A DNA stretch of 64,000 nt, taken from Allodiplogaster sudhausi. Taxonomy: Eukaryota; Nematoda; Chromadorea; Rhabditida; Diplogasteridae. The notes beneath the pieces were generated by a model. The model worked only from the letters and a program-made list of their open reading frames with translations. It did not search any database and was not told the DNA's origin. The DNA lies in contig CALZFC010000155.1 in NCBI GenBank assembly GCA_945643635.1, positions 1 through 64,000 of the forward strand, read 5' to 3'. A program made the position numbers and the translations under genes. Shown here piece after piece: positions 50,801-61,349 of this stretch (the stretch's first letter is position 1; each line of letters begins with the position of its first letter).

Positions 50801-53800
50801 AAAAAATTAAATTTACAGTGAACGGTATTACCAAAAATGAGTAACAAAAATAGAATTTCAAATACCAACAAAAAAAAACCAACGCAAGCTGCTTCCGCCA
50901 ATGCCATCTCGAATTCAACTTGGCTGTTCATCAAGCCAAGTGCTCGTGCCGCGTCTTCAAAAGTTGGATGTACAGTCTCGACTCCAGTCTGAGGATCCTT
51001 CGTTGTTCGGAGTTGTTTGAAGCTCTTGATTCCGCAGCGATTCATCGCAAGAAGGCGGATGGCAAAAGTGTCGAGGAAGCGAATATTGACGGGGCGAACA
51101 CGAACCACCAGGTTGGTAAGGACATGCTTCCGTCTCACCCACTTCTTCTGGCCATTGGTCTTCTGCAGGAGGTAATACTGCGGAATCTCACTGAAGGTGA
51201 AAGCGCGAGCATGAGGCACATCGTTGTTGAGCTTGAACCATGCTGTCAGCTCACTCATCGGCTTGCCAGATGCCGCCTTCTCTGCCGCTTGAATCACCTT
51301 AAATAAACAAATGTATATGAGATATTTGAAATAGTAATACAGAAATAAATTTATGAATAATTACCGCATTCTTCTTGAAGCAGACGAGCTCGGCGTTCTC
51401 TGAATGGACGCCCAACGCGACCACGACGTGACTCAACATACAGATGGGATAGCCCTGGATGATCCACGCCGCTTCGTTTGCCGTCATCTGCCGCATTTCC
51501 TCACAAACGAATCCCTCGTCAAATGCTATGAAGGGACGCTTGTCGTTCTTGCGAATGTCGAGGCCGAACTGAAAGAAATAATTTTCAAAAAATTAATAAA
51601 TCTAATTGAATTAAATACCTTATGAAGTTCCTCGGTGGTTCTCTGCCGAATTCTCGCGGCCGCTCGGTCATCCGTTGGCATTCCACTCGGCAGGCATGCT
51701 GAACCCGAGATCTTCGTTCGACCGGGGACGCCTACTTCTTCACCAGCTTCAACTTCTGAGTTCTCGATGAATTCTACCAGAGCGCGGTCAAAACCCTACA
51801 AGATGTTCATGTGTATTTAATTTTTTGTTTGCAATATTTCAGCTAACCTTGAATATGTACTTGTAAATGTACTTTACAACGTGGACCTTTGAGACACACT
51901 CAACGTGGATGTGAGAGCCGTACTTGTTAAGCAAGAACGGATTGTACGAGACGATGTAGCGGTTATCAGCCGAAGCCTGGAACATTTGCATAAAGTTACC
52001 ATATTTCAAATACTTTATGAAGAACTGACATCATAAAGCACTTCTCCTCTCGTATTCCTGACGTTGTAGTGCATGCCGTCCTTCGGACGAGCGAACTCAA
52101 CACGACCGTCATCGCTAAATCATATTATATATGAAAGAAAAAAAATACCAATAAGAAATAGACGATAACTACATTAAAACGGAAATCAAGTTTTAAAAGG
52201 AATATTATTTAAAACATACAGAATGGTTGTGAAGTCCGCGTAATTCTTTGGGAATTGCTTGGTGCACGTCGTGTGCTTCTTCCTCTTTAATCGTTCCGGC
52301 CGCTGATTGCAGTACGATGTTGGATCATCTGGAGAAATATAGAGATAAACAAGATAAACAGTGAGAATGAAACATAAAAGAGGTTTAAAGAAGTACTTAC
52401 TCTCGCATGGCTTATGCAGCATGAAGTCTCGAACGTTTTCGTTAAAACGGAGTTCTTCTGCATAATAAGGCGAGTCGGTGGCTGGCGGAGAAGGAATGCG
52501 AGCCGAGATGTACTTGTCAATCTTCGCCGGGTTGTCCAGCTTATGCCCGTCCTACAGAAAAGTAAAAATTGCATAAGAAATTTAACAAAAAAAATTTAAC
52601 ATAGTTATTTAATGAACCTTCAACGTGATGAGGATATGTGCATGAGGCATCCCTCTCTTCTGAAATTCGATGGACGCCACGTAGCACGCAACTGGCCCGA
52701 AGAGTTGCCGCTCAACAATGTCCTTCTTGAGCTCGTCCAGCTTCAGCTTGAAGACGTCGTTGACGAGAAAGGGATTAGATGTCCATGTCGTGCCCTTGAC
52801 CAGATTATTCTTGATCTCTGGCCAGTCGCGATTACCGGTGAAGGTTATGAAGAGGTCCGGCTTTCCGAGCTGGAAATTTAAAATGATATATTCGAATGGA
52901 ATATTAAAATATGAATTAAAATTACCGTGTGGATGATGGCCATTGAATCCTCGAACTTCTGACGGTAATATGCGGGCGTGCCAGGCAGCTTGGCCGGAAG
53001 GCGGAAATTGTAGCCGAGTGCCACGTTCTAAAGGAAATTAAGGTTAGAAAAAATAATAAGTTTGCGGAAATAGTAAAAATATTAACAGAAAATAATAACA
53101 TTTCGCTGAGCCATGATTTCGCGATATTTGAATTGGAAGGTGTGCCTCTCAGCTGCATAGAACTCGATGAGATGTTCTCGCGCGTTCTCAATCCGCTGAC
53201 GAAGCAGCCGCATAGCTTGATCGATTATGAAGAGTTGTCCAAGACGACCAGATTGAGCGAGCTGAAATGAAATTTAGTTTATTGACTCAACGCATTATTA
53301 GTGATAACATTATTAGAAATTACCGCATTGTCTGCCTTGTCTCTTGTCTGCATGTGGAAAAGATGGTATTCTCTTCGAGAGACATTCGTTCTCTTGTTGA
53401 CAGCTTTCGTCACAGCTCCGTCGTCATCGCATGGCTCTTAAAATATAAAATAAAATATATAATGAATATCTGAATTTCATCAGAAACCTGCTTCCTCTCC
53501 GCATGGTTCAATGTCGTTTCGGTAATCGGCCATAGTTGTAACTTAAGGAAGAAAAGTAATAATAATATCATCGATTAGTTGTTTATAATTAATAGAAAAT
53601 AAACAAACCGTCCGGTCCTGGAACCTCTGGTACGCCTGATTGAAACATTGAAATAGCAGCAGCATCTAAAATGAACAGAAATATTTCAAAATAATAATGT
53701 GTCAAGTAATATGCTACCTGTCACAGGCAAACGCGCTTCAACGTGCTCAATGATCTTCCCGAGCTTCCAGAACACGAAGGCATCTGACTTGAAGGCTTCC

Positions 53801-56800
53801 AGTGGGACATCTCCAACGTACTCATTGTCGCTGTTGGAATCGACTCGTTGAATCAACGAGCCTGAAATAATAAAAATTGTTCGAGCATCACGAAATAAGG
53901 ATTTTCAAAGAACTAACGAATTGTTTCCGCATCTTGATTAAGAACTGCCATTTGCTCGCCGGAAGGAAGAGGATCCGGAGAAGGCCATCCTCCTTGAGCA
54001 TCTCGTTGCACTCCAATCATAGCCAAGACAACTTTTAGATCGCAGATCTTGTCACGAAGTTTGAGCTCATCAAGTGCGATCGCCGAATCAGCAGAGTTAT
54101 GGTCTAAAAGAAGAGGGAAACGTAATAATAAGTATCTCTATTTTTATCTAAGAAATATATTACTGTATGCTTCGTCTTCCTCATCAGAGTCAAATCCGTC
54201 CAGAAGTGCACTTGGAGCAGCAGCTTCGTCCTCATCATTGCGAGCAGGAATCATTTCCACTGGTTGAACTTGCTTCTCGGGAAGGTTGTCCTCGAGCAAT
54301 TCAAGCTCCTCCTCGTCTTCCTCCTCAGCACCTCCGCCAGCCTCGGGAGCATCTTGCTCCTGGGGTGTCCCGAAGTAGTACTTGTGCACACCGTGCCGGT
54401 AGCACTCTTGGCCAAATGGCATTAGAAGAGGGTAGAAGACGGCGTTAGCCAGGGGACTCCAGTATGGAAGAAAGTTGGCCTCTCCAGTGTGAATCAGGCG
54501 GACGAAAATGCCGTATCGAGTAGGAGCACCGGATTGATCAGTTGTGAAGAGAAAGCTGCTTTTCACTTCTTGCTCCGGTTGACGAAGGGTCCCAGGGTGC
54601 GCAGCGTCTTCCCTCTCCATATTCTGACGTTCCGCCTACAAAATACACAATCAACGATTCTAATAACATAAACAGAAATAAATTTAACAATTGAGACAAA
54701 TGATTTATTAAAATACCTCGGTGAAAGAATGCAGCCTAATACATCGCTCACGTAGACTTCTTCGATCAAGATTTTGATCCTTCACGATGTCAGAAATCTT
54801 CTTGAATTGACGCCCCAGCATGTTATACTTGTGCAACATCTTAGACAGACCAAGAAGAACCTGAAAAGAAAAGGGATATGCCAAAGTTTTTAAGAATTTA
54901 AATAAGAGCAGAAACCTCTTTGTTCAAGTTCGGGTAGTGCGGGTTGCGGCCTCGATGGTGTGCTGCCTCTTCGGGAGCGTAGGCGTAAACTTGGCCGAAA
55001 AGAGGCGCACGTGTCTCAGGGTCGACGGGAGGGAGGACATTACTCAATTGGTACTGTATGCTGCCAGCCACTTTCATTACCTTAAAAAATAATATTATTT
55101 TAATTGTTAGTGTTTTTAAAATGTCTAAAATTAAGTAGACATGTACCTGCTCTCCATTTGGCACTGGCACTCCTTGATAAAGCATTGCTCCCATGGCATG
55201 GCCACTGTTCAACTTCACAATATCTCTCTTGAAGGCCTTGGAGAGCGGATGGTCACCAGTGAGGAGAGAGTGAAGTGGCTCGGGATTCTTTGGCAACGGT
55301 GGGAGTCGAACCTTTAAATGAAACAGATAAATGAAATCACATATAAAATTAAAAATGAACTGTTACCTTGCCATCTTTGCAGCAATTCAATGAATACGAG
55401 ATTGCAGCACAGTATTCGCAGGTCTTCGGCTCGCCCAGGTAGGAAAGAGAAGGGACTTCAAAGCGAGGGTGAGCTGTATTGACAGTTCGCTCTCCAGAAG
55501 CAGCGCCAAGAGGACGCGAGGGATCGTGACGCTTGCGATTGTTTGTATTGCGCATTTGCTCTTTTCTTTCAGCTGCTTTCTCTGGCGTCTGGTTAATGTA
55601 ACGATCTGTATGGTAAACTGCGTCTTTGTCACGTCCAGTTGGAGATTCCCGGTATTCTCGATTGGCATTTCCTCGGCGTTCTTAATAAATCACTATTTAG
55701 TTTCGATTAACTAAACGAAATCTAAATCCAATTCTTCACTGTAATCATGTAAATGTCACACCTGAAGCTGGCTGAAGAGAGTGAAGAATCTTGCCCGCGC
55801 TTGCAATAGCAGCATTAGCAATTATGTCGAAGTCGGAAGCTTCATTCACACGCGAATCTACAGTTGATTAATAGTGTACAATTTTTTTTAACTAAAAATT
55901 AAGTTAAGTAATATAATAAAAAGGAACCACCATGAGATTGCATCCAATCGATTGCACGGGCAGCGAACAATTCAAAGTGTGCAGTCAATTCGGCACCAGC
56001 AATATCAAGACTCTCCTTTCCTACACAGTCTTTGAAAGAGTTGTGAATGGAGGAGGAAATGTTGCAGATAGTGATTTCGCTCGGAGGTGATTCATCAAGG
56101 CGTGATTCTGATGTAAAGACAAGGCCAGCGGTAACTGCGGATTCAAACGCTCTTGAAGCTGGCAGGCCAAGATAAGGCAACGTCTAAATTAAATCAACAT
56201 GAATTGAAATAAATGTGGCAAAGAAAGGATAAGATACAGTTGCTTTGCTATTGAGATGATGGATTGCTGCAAGGACAGCAACATATGCCCGCAGCACATT
56301 GTCGTGCTCAGAGAGCCACGCCGAATCAGGAGACAATGTTGGACGAGTCACGTAGATGATGCCTAAATATGAAATAATTAAATAAAACACGTGTTCTTTA
56401 GTCAAGTTTCTCACCCTTTTTCGCCTGATTAGATCGCCGTTGGTGTGTCCAAATCAGTCCAGGAACTCAAATAAAATATTTATATAATACAATTGTATAT
56501 ACTTTTAAAATTAGGTAAAGGAAGTTAAACAAAATATATTTTACGTAAACTGACTCAGCCATTGAGTCTTTTTCCGTGGTTTCTCGGCCGTTTGGATGAC
56601 GACATGGTCGCACTGCACTTGCTCAACAGGAGTGACGGTGCTCCAAATCTTGTAGTTCACGGGAGCTGCCAGCTTCTGTCTCCGTTGAGAAGCAGCGGAA
56701 CCACTTCGTCGTCCTCGTCGACTTTCCGAGCTCAATTCTCTTACTCCACTACTCTCGCTAACCATGCTCACATCGCTCGCAACGCTTCCGCTCCTTGAGC

Positions 56801-58709
56801 TCACGCGTCGACGTTGCGGCATGTTCTCTGCAATCTGCTCCTTGAACTGCCGAAGAAGCTCGTGGATTACTGGAATGTGAAAGAAAAATCATTTATCGTA
56901 ATTAGATCATGTAAACGAAGTGAAGACCTTGAGAAAGAGACGTTATTCTCTCGAGGGAAGGTTGGTCAGAAGGCACGTCATCAGCTATAAATAATAAAAT
57001 AAGAAAAACAATTTAACAGAACGTAAAAATAGTTACAATTTATACCACACCTGAGATTCTCTGAGTAGCAGAACCACTCGCAGTTGGTACGAATACTGAG
57101 GCGTCGATGGACCTTGGACGCTTAGCTTGCACGGGAGTACCAGCAGAAGGGAAGAGTCTTCTCTTGGATCTCATCGTTGGAGGAGCTTAATTGAAGTAAT
57201 TTGAAAATTAAAGACTTTTCAGCCGAGAGATTGAATGAATAATTACCGAGAAATGGCAATGAAGTGACTGCTTGAATCACGGGAGGGACGGCATTTTCAT
57301 CATCTTAACAAAAGAAATGCTAAATTTATCCCTGAATAATAATATAATGAAGAATATTAAATACATATTTAATTTTGTACTTGAAAAATAGTACCTTCCG
57401 AGCAATCGCCACCGCTCTCGGAGCCGATATCAGAGTCGACATCAGCAGAAGTTGTATCCGTTGGTGTACTGCGGAAGCTAAAAAAAAAAGAATAAATAAG
57501 AGAAATACAAATGAAGTCAAGGGAACGTACATTCTGTTGAAAACCCGCCGGACGGCCCGGACACCATTGGATATGGCGTTGGAGTAGAGGAACTCTCTCG
57601 GGATGTCGATGTGAACATCGCAGTACTTCTTGCGAAGTGGTCTGGCATCTTCCTTCATCTTCAGGAGCATGCAGTCGTTCCTTCGCATGATGTTCTTCAT
57701 GCACTCGTAGTCGTTCTGGGTGAAGGCGGCGAAGGTTATCACGTCAAACTTAAAGCAAGTATAATTTTTGTTTGAAATCTAGACTTGAATCAACAAATAC
57801 CTGGGAGTAACTGAGGTGTTCGAAAGATAGCAGAATAGCTTGAAGAGCTATTCTCATTCCCATTTCTTTTGGAATCCCGTAGATTCCAATTCCAAGAAAC
57901 GGGAATGCCTGGACATGTGTATGTATGCGAGAAGAGATCATGGAAGAATCGTGATTTTAAAAAAATTATAAATAAATAAATAAATATATATATATATATA
58001 TAATCTACATATATATATTATACATGTTTATTTATAAATATATACTTCAGAGGAAAAAATTTTTTTATAAAAGAATCAATAAAATAAGTTATGTAAGTGC
58101 CGTACTATCTTCCTCCAGCTATTGCGCTTGGCTATCCTCATGGCGTTGAAGTACGCATGGATGAGCCTGGCGTGTTGCTCGCGCGTTATAGCAGGAGCGT
58201 TCCTGCGGCAGTCGGGTGCCACGGCGTGGATGATCCCTTCAATGATTGTATTGTAATAATACAAGAATATTGGCAATGATAATTAACACACCCTTCACTT
58301 TTCGAGAGAGAGCATAAGCGTCTGTAGAGACGGCATCTCCAGCTCGCAATTGGAGCGTGGAATAGCCACGACGCCTACAGAACTTCTCCTTCTTCTTCTG
58401 GAGTGCGTTCTTGAAGGCTGCTTCAGTGATGGGGTTGTTCCCAATCGCAGCCTCCCAAATGGCGCGGTTCACGCCATCACCTGAGATTACATAGGTAAAA
58501 ATAGAAAGACAAATATAGGATAAAAATAGACACATAAAAGCTAAGTAAGTACCTTCGCGGAGTTCGGCATTCGCAGCATTAACAACAACATCGTGGTCCA
58601 CGACATCTTGAATCCTGCAGTCGATGACCTGTATCCTTACATGATGGTAGTTGCTGTGGATTTCATTGGAGAACCGACCGACGGCGTTGAGGAAACCAGG
58701 AACTGACAT
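46521..58709 (-). CDS. Helitron transposase fused to macro and USP domains (48 exons, about 2,898 aa)
   Basis: The start is the ATG at 58709-58707 and the stop lies at 46523-46521. I joined 48 exons with GT-AG introns (47 introns, mean about 74 bp). The exon sum is 8,697 bases and the frame stays open throughout, which strongly supports one polypeptide. Domain order: macro (aa 1-267), basic/Ser linker with NLS-like motif (268-659), Helitron N region with Cys cluster (660-1300), HUH Rep nuclease (1300-1660), Pif1 helicase (about 1720-2450), Pro/Ser linker, USP protease (about 2560-2898). Helitron Rep/Hel proteins nick and unwind DNA for rolling-circle transposition in the nucleus. The macro and USP additions are not part of the Helitron layouts I know (RPA, OTU or endonuclease additions). 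All catalytic motifs looked for are present. Splice choices are inferred; one donor (exon 10, GTCAGT at 56554) was chosen because the nearby GTTTAC donor breaks the frame. Confidence 0.85.
47979..48276 (-). other. Pro/Ser-rich linker between helicase and USP (exons 44-45)
   Basis: Exons 48156-48276 and 47979-48107. They encode a low-complexity stretch rich in Pro, Ser, Ala and Thr (for example ITLPASENDLETTAVPVV and IPSAPPATSSSLQSP). Phases 0/1/1 join exon 43 to exon 46 without a stop, so this linker is the physical evidence that the USP domain belongs to the same protein as the helicase. Confidence 0.75.
48385..51297 (-). other. Pif1-family SF1B DNA helicase domain (exons 34-43)
   Basis: Exons 50884-51297, 50460-50774, 50207-50367, 49991-50138, 49764-49926, 49587-49687, 49250-49516, 49013-49153, 48663-48911 and 48385-48612. 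Motif I is GSGGCGKT (2007-2014), motif II is IIYDEATM (Asp2087-Glu2088), motif III is GGDWKQLLPV (from 2122), then LTLTRNMRA. Later motifs are NLNVGGGLCNGTR, AMTVNKSQGQTF (Lys2374/Ser2375 at the exon 42-43 junction) and HGQLYVAMSRAR (2394-2405). This is the full Pif1 set and should give 5'-to-3' ATP-dependent unwinding behind the Rep nick. No key residue is missing. Confidence 0.97.
51365..53261 (-). other. HUH Rep endonuclease domain (Helitron_like_N; exons 25-33)
   Basis: Exons 53100-53261, 52926-53027, 52618-52869, 52401-52551, 52220-52328, 52030-52114, 51848-51976, 51619-51795 and 51365-51568. Exon 27 encodes GKPDLFITFTGNRDWPEI and ends RGMPHAHILITLK, with the metal-binding HUH pair at His1428 and His1430. 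Exon 31 ends VKYIYKYIFK, giving the two candidate catalytic tyrosines Tyr1587 and Tyr1591 in the KYxxKY pattern of Helitron Rep. The family makes a single-strand nick and a 5'-phosphotyrosine link to start rolling-circle transposition. All expected Rep residues are present in this copy, so it could be active. Confidence 0.95.
53324..55680 (-). other. Helitron N region with Cys cluster (exons 15-24)
   Basis: Exons 55367-55680, 55147-55311, 54916-55080, 54717-54860, 54164-54635, 53918-54103, 53718-53861, 53609-53665, 53488-53541 and 53324-53436. Exon 15 ends with CEYCAA...NCCKDGK (Cys 747, 750, 759, 760) and exon 16 continues VRLPPLP. This matches the C-x2-C...CC-x-x-GKV-x-LPP opening of Helitron transposases. 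Further on come FGQVYAYAPEEA, NPHYPNLN and FYPLLMPFGQECY, the last resembling the conserved YPLLFPxG block before the Rep domain. A run of acidic residues near aa 1034 (AEEEDEEELELLED) lies just after that block. Confidence 0.9.
55762..57477 (-). other. Basic, Ser-rich linker with NLS-like motif (exons 6-14)
   Basis: Exons 57395-57477, 57247-57303, 57051-57185, 56928-56984, 56555-56869, 56415-56465, 56238-56362, 55928-56183 and 55762-55857 encode aa 268-659. Exon 8 carries RSKRRLF followed ten residues later by AKRPR (320-339), a good bipartite nuclear localisation pattern. Exon 10 has MPQRRR and ESRRGRRSG amid many serines, which may bind nucleic acid. Exons 12-14 encode a more ordered stretch (TRPTLSPDSAWLSEH, AGAELTAHFELFAARAIDW) whose family I do not recognise. 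The exon 10-11 junction keeps frame only if the donor GTCAGT at 56554 is used. Confidence 0.65.
57531..58709 (-). other. Macro domain (exons 1-5 of the transposase)
   Basis: Exons 58553-58709, 58292-58480, 58106-58236, 57801-57908 and 57531-57748 encode aa 1-267. Visible signatures are VVVNAANAELREG (NAAN at 44-47) running across the first intron into GDGVNRAIW (53-61), then a CRRRGYSTL / GDAVST block, KGIIHAVAPDC, and AFPFLGIGIYGIP (160-172). This is the order seen in Appr-1''-p-processing/MacroD-type macro domains: ADP-ribose-binding Asn loop, Gly-rich loop, HAVAP strand and the second phosphate loop. The family binds ADP-ribose, and many members remove it from proteins or nucleic acids. 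Whether this one is a hydrolase cannot be read from sequence alone. The NAAN loop and Gly-rich loop are both split by the first intron, yet they join cleanly. Confidence 0.88.
57970..58046. repeat. AT/TAAA microsatellite inside intron 3 of the transposase
   Basis: Runs of AAAT and AT dinucleotides lie inside the longest intron (57909-58105). The equivalent in the left copy is about 9784-9861. Homopolymer lengths differ slightly between copies. Confidence 0.85.
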
Positions 58710-58732
58710 TCTGCAGAAAAGGAAAATGAAAG
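58710..58732 (-). promoter_or_regulatory. 3' splice acceptor one base before the start codon
   Basis: On the minus strand a pyrimidine-rich run ends in TTTTCTGCAG immediately before A-ATG. This looks like a 3' splice site placed one base before the start codon, so the mRNA 5' end is probably made by a 5'-UTR intron or by trans-splicing of a leader. The same sequence is at 10526-10548 in the other copy. No core promoter could be identified. Confidence 0.5.
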
Positions 58733-61349
58733 AAGTTATTTACGAAGGAATATCCAAACAGCATTTGATAGAGAATAAGTGAAGATGAGCAGTCACATTA
58801 GAAAGTGGGAGAGAGAGAAAGAAATAAAATAAACGCGAACAATCAAGCTCTGGGTGGACAGAGAGAGAAGACAGAGACGAGATAGAGAAATTGAGAGAGA
58901 GAGACAGGATGTGAGAGAGAAAAAGACGCAGAAATGAAAGAAAGAGACCAGCATAAACATAGCAAATGTTTCCAATAAATGCAGTAATTGTGATACAATT
59001 AAGATGTCAGCCATTTCTGCATATTATTGAAGCATATCTGCATATCGAAATCAGTTCTCATAAGAAAATACACGAAAATGTGTATTCCAGTTCATATTGA
59101 TAATGTAAATATTATTAATATGGAACACTGTAATTTAAAAAAACATTTTAAAAAGTCCTTGAAAGGTACAATCGATGCATCCCATGCATTTGAGTATGAT
59201 TCAATAATGAGTTCTATGTATAGGCTGTATGTACTGTATGTATATTCTCAAAGGTACTGTGTGTTGGGCGATGCTGTATGTAGCAAAAAGATTTTAAAAA
59301 TGAACTCATGGATGATATGTTATGAAATCCGCAAACAAATGCGTAATCAGCGCATTTCCAATGCATATTCTTAAAAATAATATTGTTAACAATATGAATG
59401 CACAATAATGCACATAATGCAAATTGCAAAAAAAATTTTTTTTTCAAAAATAGAGAGAAGATATTACTAATGCATCCGATATAGTAGATGCTTTGGGCTG
59501 TACTGTATGTTCTCAAAGCTACTATGTCTGGGACAAAAAAATATATTAACCATGCACAAAAAAATATTATTATTACTCGAGTATTACATTGCGAAAACAT
59601 TGAAAAATGCGTCAATCACGCTTACCAATGCATCCGATATTTTAGATGCATTAATTATCTCTCGATGTTGGGCGGTACTGTATGTTCTCATAGGTACTGT
59701 GTTTTGAGCAATACTTCAAAAAACGATATAAAAGATGCAAGAACTAAAAAAAACCAATTGCTACTGAAGCATAACATAGCAAGAACATTGGCAAATGCAT
59801 GACTCAAGCTTTTTCAAAAGCAATTGTAAAACATTACAGCTCCAGCTTTTCAGCGAGACACAGAAAAGAAAACACAAAATAATGGGCCGTTCAAACCAAT
59901 AACGGTGTCAACTGCAGTTGCACAACATTATCGGTTAATATATTATGGCATTGAGTTTATATCGTTAAGTAAACCGGAAGGTCGACTAATACCATTTTCA
60001 GTAAACCTACAAACATATATGGACATTAGCGGCACGGACTAAGCTGCGAATGTAAAATCAGGTAAAATTGCGAGAAATAAGAAAAAAACAACAAAAGCAG
60101 TAAGAAGTAGAAAAGTAGCGAAACTGTACATAGAGAGAGAGACAGCCAGAGAGCGCGAAGGAAGTATAGAGCGAGAGAAATAGAGAAAAAAAGGAGTGAG
60201 AGACAAAGACCTAATAGAAAAAGTAGAAAAGGTTCGAAACTGTACATAGAGAGAGAGACAGCCAGAGAGCGCGAAAGAAGCATACAGCGAGAGAAAAAGA
60301 GAAGAATGAAAAGAACGAACCTTTACATACAAATGATGTAAAAATACAAAAGTAAATATCTCCAGTTGATGGAAAAATACAAAAGCAAATGTCTCCAGTT
60401 CTACGATAAAAAAGGTAAGCACAATAAAGAGTAAATATGACGCGGAACAAAGCGGGAAGAAGAAAGGCAAAGAAAGAGAGATAGACAACAATAATAACAA
60501 AACGTGGAGCGTAATGAAATATAGTGAACAAGAAATCGGAAAAATTCAAAGAATAAATTATTGCCGCTTCTCGTATGGCGACTATAATATGATAGGAATC
60601 GAAGGAAGAATGACCAACAGGAGTATTTATTTTCTCTGTTTCTTTCATCCATCTCGTATTATCCTAATATTTTTTAGTGCAGGAAGAAGCGGTATGAGAT
60701 GTCTGGATCACTCTATCACGGCGGCCTGTTTCTTATATTCTTTTCTCTTCTTGTCTCTCTTACTTATTCGTATTATATTGTGATCTCTGCGGATTAGGCT
60801 GCGGAACAGGACACCACTTGAGCGGTGCAGGAAAAGCGATATGGCACACCTGGGTCACCATATAACGGCGGTCTTTTTCTTTTTACTATACTCTGCTTGT
60901 CTCGTCTCTCTTGCATATTCGTACTGTCTTGTAGTGGTGAAGAAAGAAGCGATGTGGCATTCTTGTGGTCGCAGCGGTTTATACTGAGCAACAGGACATC
61001 ACGGTACAGGGTCAACACACTTTAGTAACTATTAAGCAATAAAAAATATATACATAGCGAATTATAGCAAGATAAAGAAAACGAATGAGAAACAGATAGG
61101 AAGAGATAGAGAGTACACATTGTGACAGGAAAGCCAAAATTGCTTTATTCGATTTTATATACATATCTAATGGCTACATAGTAATGCAAGTGTTTGCAGA
61201 GAAACAGAGAAGTACGGGACTGAAAGAGAAAAACAGAGAGAGAAATATAGAGTACAAGAATTTTACAAATGTTTGCATATATTTACTATTCTTACATGTA
61301 TTTCGCTGTGTATGATGCATGATGTAGAGCGATTTTTCAAGCTAAGTCA
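58710..61349. other. Non-coding flank, second copy
   Basis: Same content and order as 10526-13164, with only homopolymer-length differences (for example the A/T run near 59430). No gene is supported. Confidence 0.7.

Noticed and set aside
55296..55316. GGTTCGACTCCCACC on the minus strand, like a tRNA T-arm
   Set aside because: It lies in coding exon 16 right at its acceptor. The stem does not pair and no acceptor, D or anticodon arm is present.
56465..56555. Apparent frame break between exons 10 and 11, which would split the macro part from the transposase
   Set aside because: The break appears only if the GTTTAC donor (56550) is used. The donor GTCAGT at 56554, of a type used by other introns in this gene, keeps the frame.
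46521..58709. Search for RPA-like OB fold, AP endonuclease or OTU domains as in Helentrons
   Set aside because: No stretch matched their known motifs by eye. The only additions recognised are macro and USP.
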